Shown: piece after piece, positions 15,691-26,178 of the stretch
Numbering within the stretch: position 1 is the first letter of the stretch
Layout of the letters: every line of letters begins with the position of its first letter
Assembly: GCF_004570875.1 (NCBI RefSeq)
Contig: NZ_SPQK01000003.1
Location: forward strand, 248,001 to 312,000
Reading direction: 5' to 3'
Source: Blastococcus sp. CT_GayMR16
GTDB taxonomy: Bacteria; Actinomycetota; Actinomycetes; Mycobacteriales; Geodermatophilaceae
DNA length: 64,000 nucleotides
Made by a program: the position numbers and the translations under genes
The notes under the pieces: model-generated
Told to the model about the DNA's origin: nothing
Database searches by the model: none
The model's input: only the letters and a program-made list of their open reading frames with translations

Positions 15691-17805
15691 ATGCCCCCCG
15701 CACGCAAGCCCGACCAGAAGGCCCCCCGCACCGTGAGCCCCACCGGGGTCGGCTACGACGGACCCAAGACGGGCCGCGACCCACGGGAGCAGGGCGGCGA
15801 CAAGCTGACCACGCCGAACGGCGTCCGCATCCCCGACAGCGACCACTCGCTCAAGGCGGGTCCGCGCGGGCCGGTCCTGCTCGAGGACTTCCACCTGCGC
15901 GAGAAGATCATGCACTTCGACCACGAGCGGATCCCGGAGCGCGTGGTGCACGCCCGCGGCGCCGGGGCGCACGGCGTCTTCACGGCGAACGGGGCGGCGG
16001 GAAAGGTGACCCGGGCCGCGGTCCTGGCCGAGAAGGGCCTCGAGACGCCGGTCTTCGTGCGGTTCTCCACCGTGCTGGGCTCGCGCGGCTCGGCCGACAC
16101 GGTCCGGGACACCCGCGGATTCGCGACGAAGTTCTACACGAAGGAAGGCACCTGGGACCTCGTCGGCAACAACATCCCGGTCTTCTTCATCCAGGACGCG
16201 ATCAAGTTCCCCGACATCATCCACGCCGGCAAGCCGCACCCCGACCGGGAGATCCCGCAGGCGCAGTCGGCGCACGACACCTTCTGGGACTTCGTCACCC
16301 TCCACACCGAGGCCACGCACCACACGATCTGGAACATGAGCGACCGGGGCATCCCCCGCAGCTACCGGACGATGGAGGGCTTCGGCGTCCACACCTTCCG
16401 GCTGGTCGACGACAATCGTGAGACGGCGCTGGTCAAGTTCCACTGGAAGCCGCGGCTCGGGGTGCACTCCCTGACCTGGGAGGAGGCGCAGATCGCCGCG
16501 GGCTTCGACCCCGACTTCCACCGCCGCGACCTCTACGACGCCATCGAGAACGGCGCCTTCCCCGAGTGGGACCTCGGCATCCAGGTCTTCCCCGACACCC
16601 CGGAGGAGACGTTCGAGGGCATCGACCTGCTCGACCCGACCAAGATCGTGCCGGAGGAGCTCGCGCCGGTGCAGATCATCGGCACGCTCGTGCTCAACGG
16701 GAACCCGACGAACTTCTTCGCCGAGACCGAGCAGGTCGCGTACCACACCGGTCACCTGGTGCCGGGGATCGAGAGCACGAACGACCCGCTGCTGCAGGGC
16801 CGCAACTTCTCCTACCTCGACACCCAGCTCACCCGCCTCGGCGGCCCGAACTTCACCCAGATCCCGATCAACCGTCCGCACGCCCCGGTCAACGACAACA
16901 CCCGGGACGGCTTCTACCAGCAGGCGGTGCACACGGGGGTGGCGCCGTACACGCCCAACAGCGTCGACGACGGCGTCCCGTTCCCGTCGGACTGGGCCGA
17001 GGGCGGGTACGTGAACGTCCCGCGGCACGTCGAGGGGGACGTCGTCCGCGCGGCGCCGTCGTCGTTCGACGACCACTACTCGCAGGCGGCGATGTTCTAC
17101 GCGAGCCTGACCAGCATCGAGCAGCAGCACATCATCGACGCGTACACCTTCGAGCTCGGCAAGTGCTACGAGCAGGGGATCAAGGAGCGCGCGCTGACCG
17201 TGCTCGCGAAGCTCGACGAGAACCTGTGCACCCAGGTCGCCCTGGGTCTCGGGCTGCCGGTGCCGGCCCCGGAACCGGTCGACCACATCGCGGAGTCCCC
17301 CGCGCTCCGTCAGATCAAGCCCACGCCGTTCCCGATCGCCGGCCGCATCGTCGGCGTGGTGGCCGGGCCGGGCGCGGACCTCGACGGCATCGCCACGCTG
17401 CGCAAGGCGCTCGAGGCCGAGGGCGCGCTGCTGCGGGTCATCGCCCCCAACGGCGGTCAGCTGGCGAAGGGCAAGAACGTGGAGATCGTCGAGCGGACGT
17501 TCGCCACCGGCCGCTCGATCGAGTTCGACGCGATCGTCGTCGCCGACGGCGCACCGAAGGACGGCGACTTCCGGGCCCTCGTGATGCTCCAGGAGACGTT
17601 CCGGCACCTGAAGGCCGTCGGCGCCTGGGGTGACGGCGTCGAGGTCCTCGCGGCCGCCGGCATCGACCCGGAGGCGCCGGGCGTGCTCACCGGCAAGAAG
17701 GCCAGCGCCAAGCTGGCCGCCGGGCTGATCGCCGCGCTGGGCCTGCACCGGGCCTGGGACCGCACGCCGCTGGTGGCCGCCTCCCTGGTGCCGCCGTCGG
17801 TCTGA
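15691..17805 (+). CDS. katE: Large-subunit catalase (HPII type)
   Basis: 704 aa. Converts hydrogen peroxide to water and oxygen with heme. Catalytic His87 is in [12 protein letters not shown], the conserved Asn pair at 160-161 in [11 protein letters not shown], and the proximal Tyr is in [10 protein letters not shown]. After the core, residues from about 555 form a class-I amidotransferase/DJ-1-like domain ([16 protein letters not shown]), the mark of the large-subunit clade. ATG 15691 has AGGAG 6 nt upstream. The transcript ends at a strong hairpin at 17815-17859. Confidence 0.95.
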   Translation: MPPARKPDQKAPRTVSPTGVGYDGPKTGRDPREQGGDKLTTPNGVRIPDSDHSLKAGPRGPVLLEDFHLREKIMHFDHERIPERVVHARGAGAHGVFTANGAAGKVTRAAVLAEKGLETPVFVRFSTVLGSRGSADTVRDTRGFATKFYTKEGTWDLVGNNIPVFFIQDAIKFPDIIHAGKPHPDREIPQAQSAHDTFWDFVTLHTEATHHTIWNMSDRGIPRSYRTMEGFGVHTFRLVDDNRETALVKFHWKPRLGVHSLTWEEAQIAAGFDPDFHRRDLYDAIENGAFPEWDLGIQVFPDTPEETFEGIDLLDPTKIVPEELAPVQIIGTLVLNGNPTNFFAETEQVAYHTGHLVPGIESTNDPLLQGRNFSYLDTQLTRLGGPNFTQIPINRPHAPVNDNTRDGFYQQAVHTGVAPYTPNSVDDGVPFPSDWAEGGYVNVPRHVEGDVVRAAPSSFDDHYSQAAMFYASLTSIEQQHIIDAYTFELGKCYEQGIKERALTVLAKLDENLCTQVALGLGLPVPAPEPVDHIAESPALRQIKPTPFPIAGRIVGVVAGPGADLDGIATLRKALEAEGALLRVIAPNGGQLAKGKNVEIVERTFATGRSIEFDAIVVADGAPKDGDFRALVMLQETFRHLKAVGAWGDGVEVLAAAGIDPEAPGVLTGKKASAKLAAGLIAALGLHRAWDRTPLVAASLVPPSV

Positions 17806-17814
17806 GCGGTTCGC

Positions 17815-17859
17815 ACGGCACGGGGCCGGGTCCGCATCGCGGGCCCGGCCCCGTGCCGT
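17815..17859. terminator. Strong bidirectional hairpin after katE
   Basis: A perfect 16-bp stem, 17815-17830 (ACGGCACGGGGCCGGG) with 17844-17859, around a 13-nt loop. It lies between the convergent katE and proline-rich membrane protein genes and abuts the stop of the latter. There is no clear U-run, as is usual in high-GC actinobacteria. Confidence 0.75.
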
Positions 17860-18441
17860 TCAGCGACCGGGCGGCGGGGGGTACTGGCCGGGCGGCGGCG
17901 CGTACGGACCTGCGGCCGGTGGAGGCGGCGGGGCGTACGGACCGGGCGCAGGAGGTGGCGCGTACTGGCCCGGCCAGGGGGCGGGCCGGTCGTCCACGAA
18001 CGGGATCTTGACGATGTACTGCTGGTAGAGCTTGACGCCGTCCTCCACCGACAGGTGGCCGAAGTGCATCAGGCCGGCCAGGCCCTCCAGTTCGGTGTTG
18101 GCGGCCTCGGCGCTGCTCAGCCGCGCGACGTCGTCCTGGGCCTTGCCGAGGTTGGTCAGCACCGCGGCGCTGACCGACACCAGCAGGGCGAGCAGGCAGA
18201 GCGTCCGCCAGACGTAGCTGTCGCTGGCGAGGCCCAGGGTGTTCTGCACCGTTTCGGCGAAGGGCTCGCCGCCGAAGGCGGGGCCGGCGGTGAACAGGGC
18301 GGCCAGCGAGCTCAGGACGACGGTGATCGTGGCCCGCCGCCGGGTGCGCGGCCGGTGCTCGCGGAGGAACGCCTGCACCGAGGCCCGGCGCGTGTCGATG
18401 CGCCAGAGCAGATCCCGCCGGAGGTCGCTGTCATCGGCCAT
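17860..18441 (-). CDS. Membrane protein with Pro-rich tail
   Basis: 193 aa. A basic N-terminal part (RREHRPRTRRRAT region) is followed by two membrane helices at about residues 38-58 and 78-98, then a helical segment with QDDVARLSSAEAANTELEGL and a C-terminal Pro/Gly/Tyr/Ala-rich tail with repeats of the APPP type. The layout resembles two-helix DUF4231/SLATT-like proteins, but I cannot confirm that family. Function unknown. Confidence 0.75.
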   Translation of the reverse strand: MADDSDLRRDLLWRIDTRRASVQAFLREHRPRTRRRATITVVLSSLAALFTAGPAFGGEPFAETVQNTLGLASDSYVWRTLCLLALLVSVSAAVLTNLGKAQDDVARLSSAEAANTELEGLAGLMHFGHLSVEDGVKLYQQYIVKIPFVDDRPAPWPGQYAPPPAPGPYAPPPPPAAGPYAPPPGQYPPPPGR

Positions 18442-18522
18442 GAGCCGTCTCCCGCCTAGGGGCGTCGCGCTACCCGGAAGCGTAGCGACGACGGCCCGCC
18501 GCGGACCGCTTACCGCTCCCGC

Positions 18523-19260
18523 TCAGGCAGGCGCCCCGCTCGGACCGAACCGCTCGACCCGGACGTCGGCCGCGGGCAAACCCAGGTCGACCAGGATGCG
18601 GCTGGCCGACTCGGCGAAGGACGCCGATCCGCAGACATAGCCGGTCTGGCCGGGTTCCCACAGGGGGATGAGCTCGCCGGCAGTCAGCCGCCCGGCGGGC
18701 CGGATGCCGTGCGCCTCGCGGGTGAGCACGATCAGCGCCCCGGTGTCCATGAGCTCCTCGGCGTAGGGCAGCTCCGCCATGGTCCGGCTGGAGACGGCGA
18801 TGCGCAGCAGATCCGCGCGGCCCAGCGCCCGGGCGTGCCGCAGCATCGCGATGAACGGGACCACGCCGAAGCCGCCTGCCAGCAGCAGCGCGGGCGTCTC
18901 GCCGTCCCACACGAACCAGCCGCCGATCGGCCCGCGCACGTCCAGCTCGTCGCCGGGCTCGACGACGTCGGCCAGGTAGCTCGACACCTCGCCGTCGTCC
19001 AGCCGCTCGACGAACAGCTCGACCAGGGGGTCCCCCGGAGCCGACGCCACCGAGTACGAGCGCTGCGCCGTGTAGCCGTCCTCGGCGGTGAGCCGGACGA
19101 CGTAGTGCTGCCCCGGGAGGTGGTCGACGCGGTCGTGCACGTCCAGGCGCAGCTCCACCGAGCGCTGGATCGGCCGCCGAACGCCCGACACCGTCGCCGT
19201 CCGCCATCCGCCGCTCGGCGCGCCGGCGACCCCGGGGCCGAGAACCTCGGCGTCAGTCAC
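18523..19260 (-). CDS. FAD-dependent ferredoxin-reductase-like oxidoreductase
   Basis: 245 aa. FAD-binding motif RSYSVASAPGD (RxYS), phosphate-binding LLLAGGFGVVPFIAMLRHA (GGxGxxP) and YVCGSASFAESA (CGxxxF-like) are the three landmarks of the FNR superfamily. No 2Fe-2S domain is present. GTG 19260 overlaps by 8 nt the end of the YedY-like gene. The pair suggests the flavoprotein delivers electrons to or from the molybdenum protein. Confidence 0.88.
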   Translation of the reverse strand: MTDAEVLGPGVAGAPSGGWRTATVSGVRRPIQRSVELRLDVHDRVDHLPGQHYVVRLTAEDGYTAQRSYSVASAPGDPLVELFVERLDDGEVSSYLADVVEPGDELDVRGPIGGWFVWDGETPALLLAGGFGVVPFIAMLRHARALGRADLLRIAVSSRTMAELPYAEELMDTGALIVLTREAHGIRPAGRLTAGELIPLWEPGQTGYVCGSASFAESASRILVDLGLPAADVRVERFGPSGAPA

Positions 19261-19861
19261 CCTGGTACCGCTGCTGGCGCCACGGGTCGCCGAGGTCGTG
19301 ATAGCCGTTCTGCTCCCAGAAGCCGGGCTGGTCGCGCGTCATGAGGGTCAGCTTGGTGACCCACTTCGCGCTCTTCCAGAAGTAGAGGTGCGGCACCAGC
19401 AGCCGCACCGGACCGCCGTGCTCGATCGGCAGCGGCTTGTGGTCGAACTCCCACACGACCCAGGCCTTGCCCCCGGTGATGTGCTCCAGAGGCAGGTTGG
19501 TCGTGTAGCCGGTCTTCGACGTCGCCATGACGAAGTGCGCCTCGTCGGTCGGCCGGGCGGCCTCCAGCAACGTGTCGACGCTGACCCCGGCGAACTGGGT
19601 GTCGAACTTCGACCAGGTCGTGACGCAGTGGATGTCGCCGCGGTACTCCGAGGCGGCAAGCTTGTGCGCCTCGTCCCAGGTCCAGGTGGTCGGCGTCTCG
19701 ACCTTGCCGTCGACGGTGATGCTCCACGTCTCGGGGGCGATCCGGGGCGTCGGCTCGGCGGTCAGCACCGGCCAGTCGGAGCCGACGTCGTACTGACCGG
19801 GCGGTAGCCGCGGATCGCGGTCGCGCTTGCGGCCGAAGAATCCTCGCGTGGCAGTGGCCAT
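19253..19861 (-). CDS. YedY-like sulfite-oxidase-family molybdoprotein
   Basis: 202 aa, the molybdopterin-binding domain alone. The Mo-ligand Cys is in GDIHCVTTWSKFD; GGPVRLLVPHLYFWKSAKWV is the conserved cofactor-binding block. No twin-Arg signal peptide is seen at the MATATRGFFGRKRDRD start, so this is a cytoplasmic member. Probable role: reduction of a sulfoxide-type or other oxidised substrate, unassigned. Coupled to the FAD reductase gene downstream. Confidence 0.88.
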   Translation of the reverse strand: MATATRGFFGRKRDRDPRLPPGQYDVGSDWPVLTAEPTPRIAPETWSITVDGKVETPTTWTWDEAHKLAASEYRGDIHCVTTWSKFDTQFAGVSVDTLLEAARPTDEAHFVMATSKTGYTTNLPLEHITGGKAWVVWEFDHKPLPIEHGGPVRLLVPHLYFWKSAKWVTKLTLMTRDQPGFWEQNGYHDLGDPWRQQRYQGD

Positions 19862-19943
19862 GCCTGTGGTCCTCCCCCAGGGCGGGCGCGGCAACCCAGC
19901 CCCCGGGCCGCGCAACGCTCGACCCTAACGGCCGCACCGCTGG

Positions 19944-19962
19944 TGAGGGCAGCCTTACATGA
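19944..19962. promoter_or_regulatory. IdeR/DtxR-like box upstream of sdhCAB
   Basis: TGAGGGCAGCCTTACATGA matches the iron-box consensus TTAGGTTAGGCTTACCTAA at 13 of 19 positions by direct comparison. It lies 59 nt before the sdhC start, in the divergent region. Iron control of succinate dehydrogenase is known in related bacteria, but this site is a guess from sequence. Confidence 0.35.
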
Positions 19963-20020
19963 GCTGAGTCACCCCGTGTTTACCTGGCCGCAACCCCGGG
20001 GGGGACCTAGCTTGTTCCTT

Positions 20021-20725
20021 GTGGTGACGGTGACGGATTCGGTCCGGCGGAGGACCCCCAAGGCGGCGAAGACCAACTCGGTCTTCAAGAAGGTCGTCAT
20101 GGCGGTCAGCGGCATTCTGATGCTGCTGTTCTTGATCGCTCACATGATCGGCAACCTGCACGTGTTCCAGGGCGCGGAGTCGTTCAACGACTACTCCCAG
20201 TGGCTGCGCAGCTTCGGTGAGCCGGCCCTGCCGCCGCGCACGCTGCTGACGGCGATCGAGGTCGGCCTACTCGTATCCGTCGTCGCCCACATGTGGGCGG
20301 CCATCTCGCTGTGGCGGCAGGCCAAGCGCGCCCGGCCCCAGGCCTACGTCACGAAGAAGTCCGTGGTCCAGAGCTACGCCTCGCGCACCATGCGCTGGGG
20401 CGGCGTGATCATCGGCCTGTTCATCGTCTACCACATCCTCGACCTCACCTTCGGGGTCGCGAACCCCGACGGCACCGACTCCACGCCCTACGACCGCCTG
20501 GTCGCGAGCTTCCAGAACCCCATCGCCACGACCGTCTACGTCGTGACGCTGATCCTGCTGGGTATGCACCTGCGGCACGGCGTGTGGAGCGCCACCCAGA
20601 CGCTCGGCCAGAGCAACCGACGCCGGGAGCGCACGGTCAACGCTTTCGCGGTCGCCTTCGCGACCCTGCTCATCGCCGGCTACCTCGTCGTGCCGGCCGC
20701 CGTCGTCTTCGGGCTCGTGGACTAA
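20021..20725 (+). CDS. sdhC: Succinate dehydrogenase cytochrome b subunit (1)
   Basis: 234 aa, five membrane helices, the fused type-B anchor. Histidines fit for heme: [37 protein letters not shown]. The start is uncertain: GTG 20021, 20024 or 20030. No Shine-Dalgarno is seen, and the transcript could be leaderless. Followed 19 nt later by sdhA. It anchors the flavoprotein/iron-sulfur dimer and passes electrons to menaquinone. Confidence 0.88.
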   Translation: MVTVTDSVRRRTPKAAKTNSVFKKVVMAVSGILMLLFLIAHMIGNLHVFQGAESFNDYSQWLRSFGEPALPPRTLLTAIEVGLLVSVVAHMWAAISLWRQAKRARPQAYVTKKSVVQSYASRTMRWGGVIIGLFIVYHILDLTFGVANPDGTDSTPYDRLVASFQNPIATTVYVVTLILLGMHLRHGVWSATQTLGQSNRRRERTVNAFAVAFATLLIAGYLVVPAAVVFGLVD

Positions 20726-20744
20726 GGACAGGAACGCACTCCTC

Positions 20745-22687
<1,943 letters not shown>

Positions 22688-22691
<4 letters not shown>

Positions 22692-23512
22692 CAGCCACAC
22701 GTGAGGGCGCCACCCGCGCGAGCGCCGGCACCCCCGCCGCCGCGGAGAAGCGCGGCATGAACCTGACCCTGCGGATCTGGCGGCAAAGCAACCCGTCGGT
22801 CAAGGGCAAGATGGTGACCTACAAGGTCAGCGACATCTCCCCGGACATGTCCTTCCTCGAGATGCTCGACGTGCTCAACGAGCGGCTGATCATGGACGGC
22901 GACGACCCGGTCGCCTTCGACCACGACTGCCGCGAGGGCATCTGCGGCATGTGCGGCGTCATGATCAACGGCCAGGCACACGGGCCGCAGCAGACCACCG
23001 TCTGCCAGTTGCACATGCGCTCGTTCAAGGACGGCGACTCGATCGACATCGAGCCGTGGCGGGCCAGCCCGTTCCCGGTGATCAAGGACCTCGCCGTCGA
23101 CCGGCGGGCCTTCGACCGGATCATCCAGGCGGGCGGCTACATCAGCGTCCCGACCGGGACCGCGCCCGAGGCCCACTCGACGCCGGTGCCGAAGAAGGAC
23201 TCCGACGCGGCGTTCGACGCGGCCACCTGCATCGGTTGCGGCGCCTGCGTGGCGGCGTGCCCGAACGCCTCCTCGATGCTGTTCACCGCCGCGAAGGTCA
23301 CCCACCTCGGGCTCATGCCGCAGGGCCAGCCCGAGCGCGACGACCGGGTCGTCAACATGGTCCACCAGCAGGACCTCGAGGGGTTCGGCGGCTGCACCAA
23401 CATCGGCGAGTGCTCGGCGTCCTGTCCCAAGGGCATCTCCATGGAGACCATCTCCCGGCTCAACCACGACCTGCTCGGCGCGCTCCGGGCCGGAGTGCGC
23501 CCGAAGAGCTGA
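22688..23512 (+). CDS. sdhB: Succinate dehydrogenase iron-sulfur subunit (1)
   Basis: 274 aa from GTG 22688, which overlaps the sdhA stop. ATG 22757 (249 aa, with GGAGAAG 6 nt upstream) begins exactly at the conserved [10 protein letters not shown] and may be the true start. The 2Fe-2S ligands are in [12 protein letters not shown] plus CQLH; the C-terminal clusters are in [13 protein letters not shown] and [16 protein letters not shown]. Completes sdhCAB. Confidence 0.93.
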
Positions 23513-23562
23513 GCCACCGACCCTTCCTGCTTTTGGTACCAAAAGCAGGAAAGGTCGGTGGC
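23513..23562. repeat. 50-nt near-perfect palindrome after sdhB
   Basis: Starts one base after the sdhB stop. 23513-23537 pairs with 23538-23562 over 25 bp with a single mismatch (23523/23552). The inner 28 nt (23524-23551) are perfect and centre on CTTTTGGTACCAAAAG; the outer arms are GCCACCGACC and GGTCGGTGGC. It lies 14 nt before the HxlR-type gene. It may be the sdh terminator, an operator for the regulator, or both. Confidence 0.75.
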
Positions 23563-23576
23563 GGCGGGTCGGTTTG

Positions 23577-24104
23577 ATGTGCAAACCTAGGGACGTGCAC
23601 GCCCACTATCCCCTCGCGGACCTCCCCGGCCGGCCCTGCTCGATCGCCGCCTCCCTGGAACTGGTGGGCGAGCGGTGGGCCCTGCTCGTCATCCGGGAGA
23701 TCTCCCTGGGCAACCACCGGTTCAGCGAGATCGCCCGCGGCACGGGCGCCCCGCGCGACCGGCTGTCGGCCCGCCTGACCGCACTCGTCTCCGCGGGTGT
23801 GGTCGAGAAGCGGCCCTACAGCGACGCTCCCCCGCGGTCGGGCTACCACCTCACCGAGTCCGGCCGCGACCTGCTGCCGGTGCTCCAGGCACTGCTCCAG
23901 TGGGGTGACCGGTGGGTCGCCGATGCCCCGCCGGTCGAACTGCACCACTCCCCCGGTCCGCACGCCGACCACGTCGTCGACGCCGCGTGGATCTGCCGCA
24001 CCTGCGGCGAACCGGTCAACGCCTCCCGCGTCCAGCGGGTGCTCACCCCTGCCGGACGCGCGCTTTCCGGCCTCCCCCTCGAAGAGGACGACGATGACCG
24101 CTGA
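23577..24104 (+). CDS. HxlR-family transcriptional regulator
   Basis: 175 aa. The winged helix shows the HxlR pattern: CSIAASLELVGERWALLVIREI, then FSEIARGTGAPRDRLSARL, then SGYHLTESGRDLLPVL. The C-terminal extension carries a CRTCGE pair and an acidic tail. It overlaps the thioesterase gene by 11 nt, so both act in one unit. The palindrome just upstream is a possible binding site. Confidence 0.87.
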   Translation: MCKPRDVHAHYPLADLPGRPCSIAASLELVGERWALLVIREISLGNHRFSEIARGTGAPRDRLSARLTALVSAGVVEKRPYSDAPPRSGYHLTESGRDLLPVLQALLQWGDRWVADAPPVELHHSPGPHADHVVDAAWICRTCGEPVNASRVQRVLTPAGRALSGLPLEEDDDDR

Positions 24105-24633
24105 GGCGCCCGAGCTGACCACCCCCGCGGAATGGGGCCAGCCGCGCTCCCGGACGGTCACCTGGCACGACCCGCTGGTCACCGCCGCCGGCGCCATGGA
24201 GCGCTCCGGCCTGGAGACGATGGAGGCGATCCGGGACGGCGTCCTGCCGCCCCCGCCGATCGCCATGCTCATGCAGTTCGACATCCGCGCCCTCGAGGAG
24301 GGCCGGGTGGAGTTCGGCTGCACCCTCGACGAGTCGGTCTACAACCCGATCGGCGTCGTCCACGGCGGGCTGGTCTGCACGCTGCTGGACACCGTCGCCG
24401 GGTGCGCCGTCCACACCACCCTGCCGCGGGGCTTCGCCTACACCTCGATCGAGCTCAAGGTGAACTACCTGCGGGCGGTGCACGCGTCCAGCGGGCCGCT
24501 CACCGCCATCGGGCGGGTCGTCAAGCCCGGCCGGCGGGTCGCCTTCGCCGAGGGGGAGATCCTGGACGCCCAGGGAAAGACGGTGGCGACGGCGTCCAGT
24601 TCGCTGCTGGTCTTCGCGCTCCCCGTGAGCTGA
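24094..24633 (+). CDS. PaaI-family hotdog thioesterase
   Basis: 179 aa. The hotdog motif is clear: NPIGVVHGGLVCTLLDTVAG, with ASIELKVNYLRA-like TSIELKVNYLRAV and GRRVAFAEGEI. It hydrolyses an acyl- or aryl-CoA ester. Overlaps the preceding HxlR gene, which probably regulates it. Confidence 0.88.
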   Translation: MTAEAPELTTPAEWGQPRSRTVTWHDPLVTAAGAMERSGLETMEAIRDGVLPPPPIAMLMQFDIRALEEGRVEFGCTLDESVYNPIGVVHGGLVCTLLDTVAGCAVHTTLPRGFAYTSIELKVNYLRAVHASSGPLTAIGRVVKPGRRVAFAEGEILDAQGKTVATASSSLLVFALPVS

Positions 24634-24635
24634 GC

Positions 24636-25895
24636 TCAGGCCGGAACGACCTCGGCCATCCGGCGGGGCGCCCGGTGCCGGCCGACGGCCCGGCGGGGCA
24701 GGACCACGATGCCGGCGTACCCGGCGGCGAGCGCACCGGTCACGACGACGGCCCCGGTCAGCCCGACCAGCATCACCAGCGGCGCCGCGACCAGCGAGCC
24801 GGCCACGATGCCGCCGAGGGAGACAGGCAGGGCGACGCCGTAGGCACGGGCGAAGACGTCCTCGTCCAGATCGCGCTGCAGCGCCGTCTCGCAGAGCACC
24901 TCGACCAGGACGGCGCCGGCACCGGAGACGACGGCCCAGCCGAGCAGGCCCGGCAGCCAGGAGGTGAACGCCATCAGCGCCGACGGTCCCGCCACCAGCA
25001 ACAGCGCCCCGGCCAGCACGGCTCGCGGCCGCTCACTCGCCGCGGCCCGCCCGGCGGCGAACGTGCCGAGGATGCCGCCGACGCCCAGGCCGGCCAGGAC
25101 GTAGCCGTAGCCGGCGGCGCCGAAGCCGAACGCGCGGCTGAGCAACAGGAGCAGGACCGTCTGCATGCCGTAGACGACGCTGCAGACGACGTCGGCGCCC
25201 AGGACGCGGACGGCGACGGGGTGCGACCGCAGGGCCCGGGCGCCGAGGGCGACGTCGGCGAGCACGCTCTGCCGTTCCGCGCCGCGCTGCCCGGGCCGGA
25301 ACGCCGGCCCGGCGGGGATCGACAGCACGACCAACGCGGAGAAGCCGAAGGTGCCGGCGTTGACGAGGAACGCGGTGGCCGGCGAGCCGAGGAACAGCAA
25401 GGCCGCGCCGACGACCGGGCCGGCGGCCACGGCGCCCATGCCGATCGCCGACCGCGCCGCGTTGGCCCCGGGGAGATCGGCGTCGGGCACCAGCCGCGGG
25501 GTGGTGGCCGCCGTGCACGACGGATACGGGGCGGCCGCCGCCGTCGCCAGCCCGGCGAGGACCGGCGCGAGCACCACGGGCAGCCCGGTCAGCGCGACGA
25601 CAGCGAGGGCGAGCATGCAGCCGGCCCGAAGCACATCGGACACGATCATCACCAGGCGGCGGTCGAAGCGGTCGGCCAGCACTCCGCCGAGTGGGCCGAA
25701 GACGACGATCGGTGCGATCCGCGCCGCGGTGGTCACGGCCAGCCAGCCGGCGCTGTGGGTGCGCTCGTAGACGAAGGCCAGCAGCGCGACGTTGTAGAGC
25801 CAGTCCCCCGCCTGGGAGACGGCGAGACCGACCAGCAGCCGACGGAAGGACCCGTGCCGGAGGGCACTGCGCATCGTGCCGGGAGCGGCGCTCAC
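24636..25895 (-). CDS. MFS exporter
   Basis: 419 aa, about twelve membrane helices. GGVLADRFDRRLVMI is the MFS loop 2-3 motif (GxLaDrxGrrxxl). The C-terminal tail is basic. GTG 25895 overlaps the stop of a 26-codon peptide gene (GTGA), so its translation is probably coupled. The LAL-type regulator gene starts 283 nt away on the other strand. Confidence 0.88.
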   Translation of the reverse strand: MSAAPGTMRSALRHGSFRRLLVGLAVSQAGDWLYNVALLAFVYERTHSAGWLAVTTAARIAPIVVFGPLGGVLADRFDRRLVMIVSDVLRAGCMLALAVVALTGLPVVLAPVLAGLATAAAAPYPSCTAATTPRLVPDADLPGANAARSAIGMGAVAAGPVVGAALLFLGSPATAFLVNAGTFGFSALVVLSIPAGPAFRPGQRGAERQSVLADVALGARALRSHPVAVRVLGADVVCSVVYGMQTVLLLLLSRAFGFGAAGYGYVLAGLGVGGILGTFAAGRAAASERPRAVLAGALLLVAGPSALMAFTSWLPGLLGWAVVSGAGAVLVEVLCETALQRDLDEDVFARAYGVALPVSLGGIVAGSLVAAPLVMLVGLTGAVVVTGALAAGYAGIVVLPRRAVGRHRAPRRMAEVVPA

Positions 25896-25972
25896 GACCG
25901 GACCGCGGAGGCGTCGGACTGCAGCGAGCCGATGATGACGGTGCCCTTGCAGATGATCTCGTAGTCGTTCAT
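25892..25972 (-). CDS. 26-aa peptide coupled to MFS exporter
   Basis: ATG 25972 to TGA 25892: begins MNDYEIICKGTVIIG and ends SDASAVRS, with one Cys. GAAGGGA lies 6 nt upstream of the ATG, and the stop overlaps the exporter GTG. Possible roles: leader peptide controlling the exporter, a secreted or modified peptide carried by it, or a translation coupler. I do not recognise the sequence. Confidence 0.5.
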   Translation of the reverse strand: MNDYEIICKGTVIIGSLQSDASAVRS

Positions 25973-26137
25973 GGCGAGTCCCTTCGACTGTATGCGATGC
26001 CCTTCCGGCGCTGGAACCAGGTTCGCGCTGAGGCCCCCCGGTCCGGATCGGGCCGCGGACGCGTTCCCGGCGGGCGGGCTACCTCAGATCCGCCCGGCGC
26101 CGACTCAGGAGCGGACTCGTCCGGGGGAACGCACGGC

Positions 26138-26151
26138 CTGAGGCACCTCAG
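26138..26151. promoter_or_regulatory. Inverted repeat CTGAGG-CA-CCTCAG
   Basis: A perfect 6-bp inverted repeat 27 nt upstream of the LAL regulator gene. A half copy, ACCTCAG, occurs again at 26081-26087. Both lie in the divergent region shared with the peptide/MFS unit, so it may be an operator. Confidence 0.4.
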
Positions 26152-26178
26152 ACGCGTTCGCCGTGCCAGCATCTGGGC

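Noticed and set aside
15679-17748. Long open frame antisense to katE
   Set aside because: High-GC third-position bias makes long shadow frames; the + strand encodes a complete catalase.
25892-25972. Calling the 26-aa peptide a RiPP precursor
   Set aside because: No modification enzyme or leader-binding protein gene is nearby; only an exporter and a regulator.
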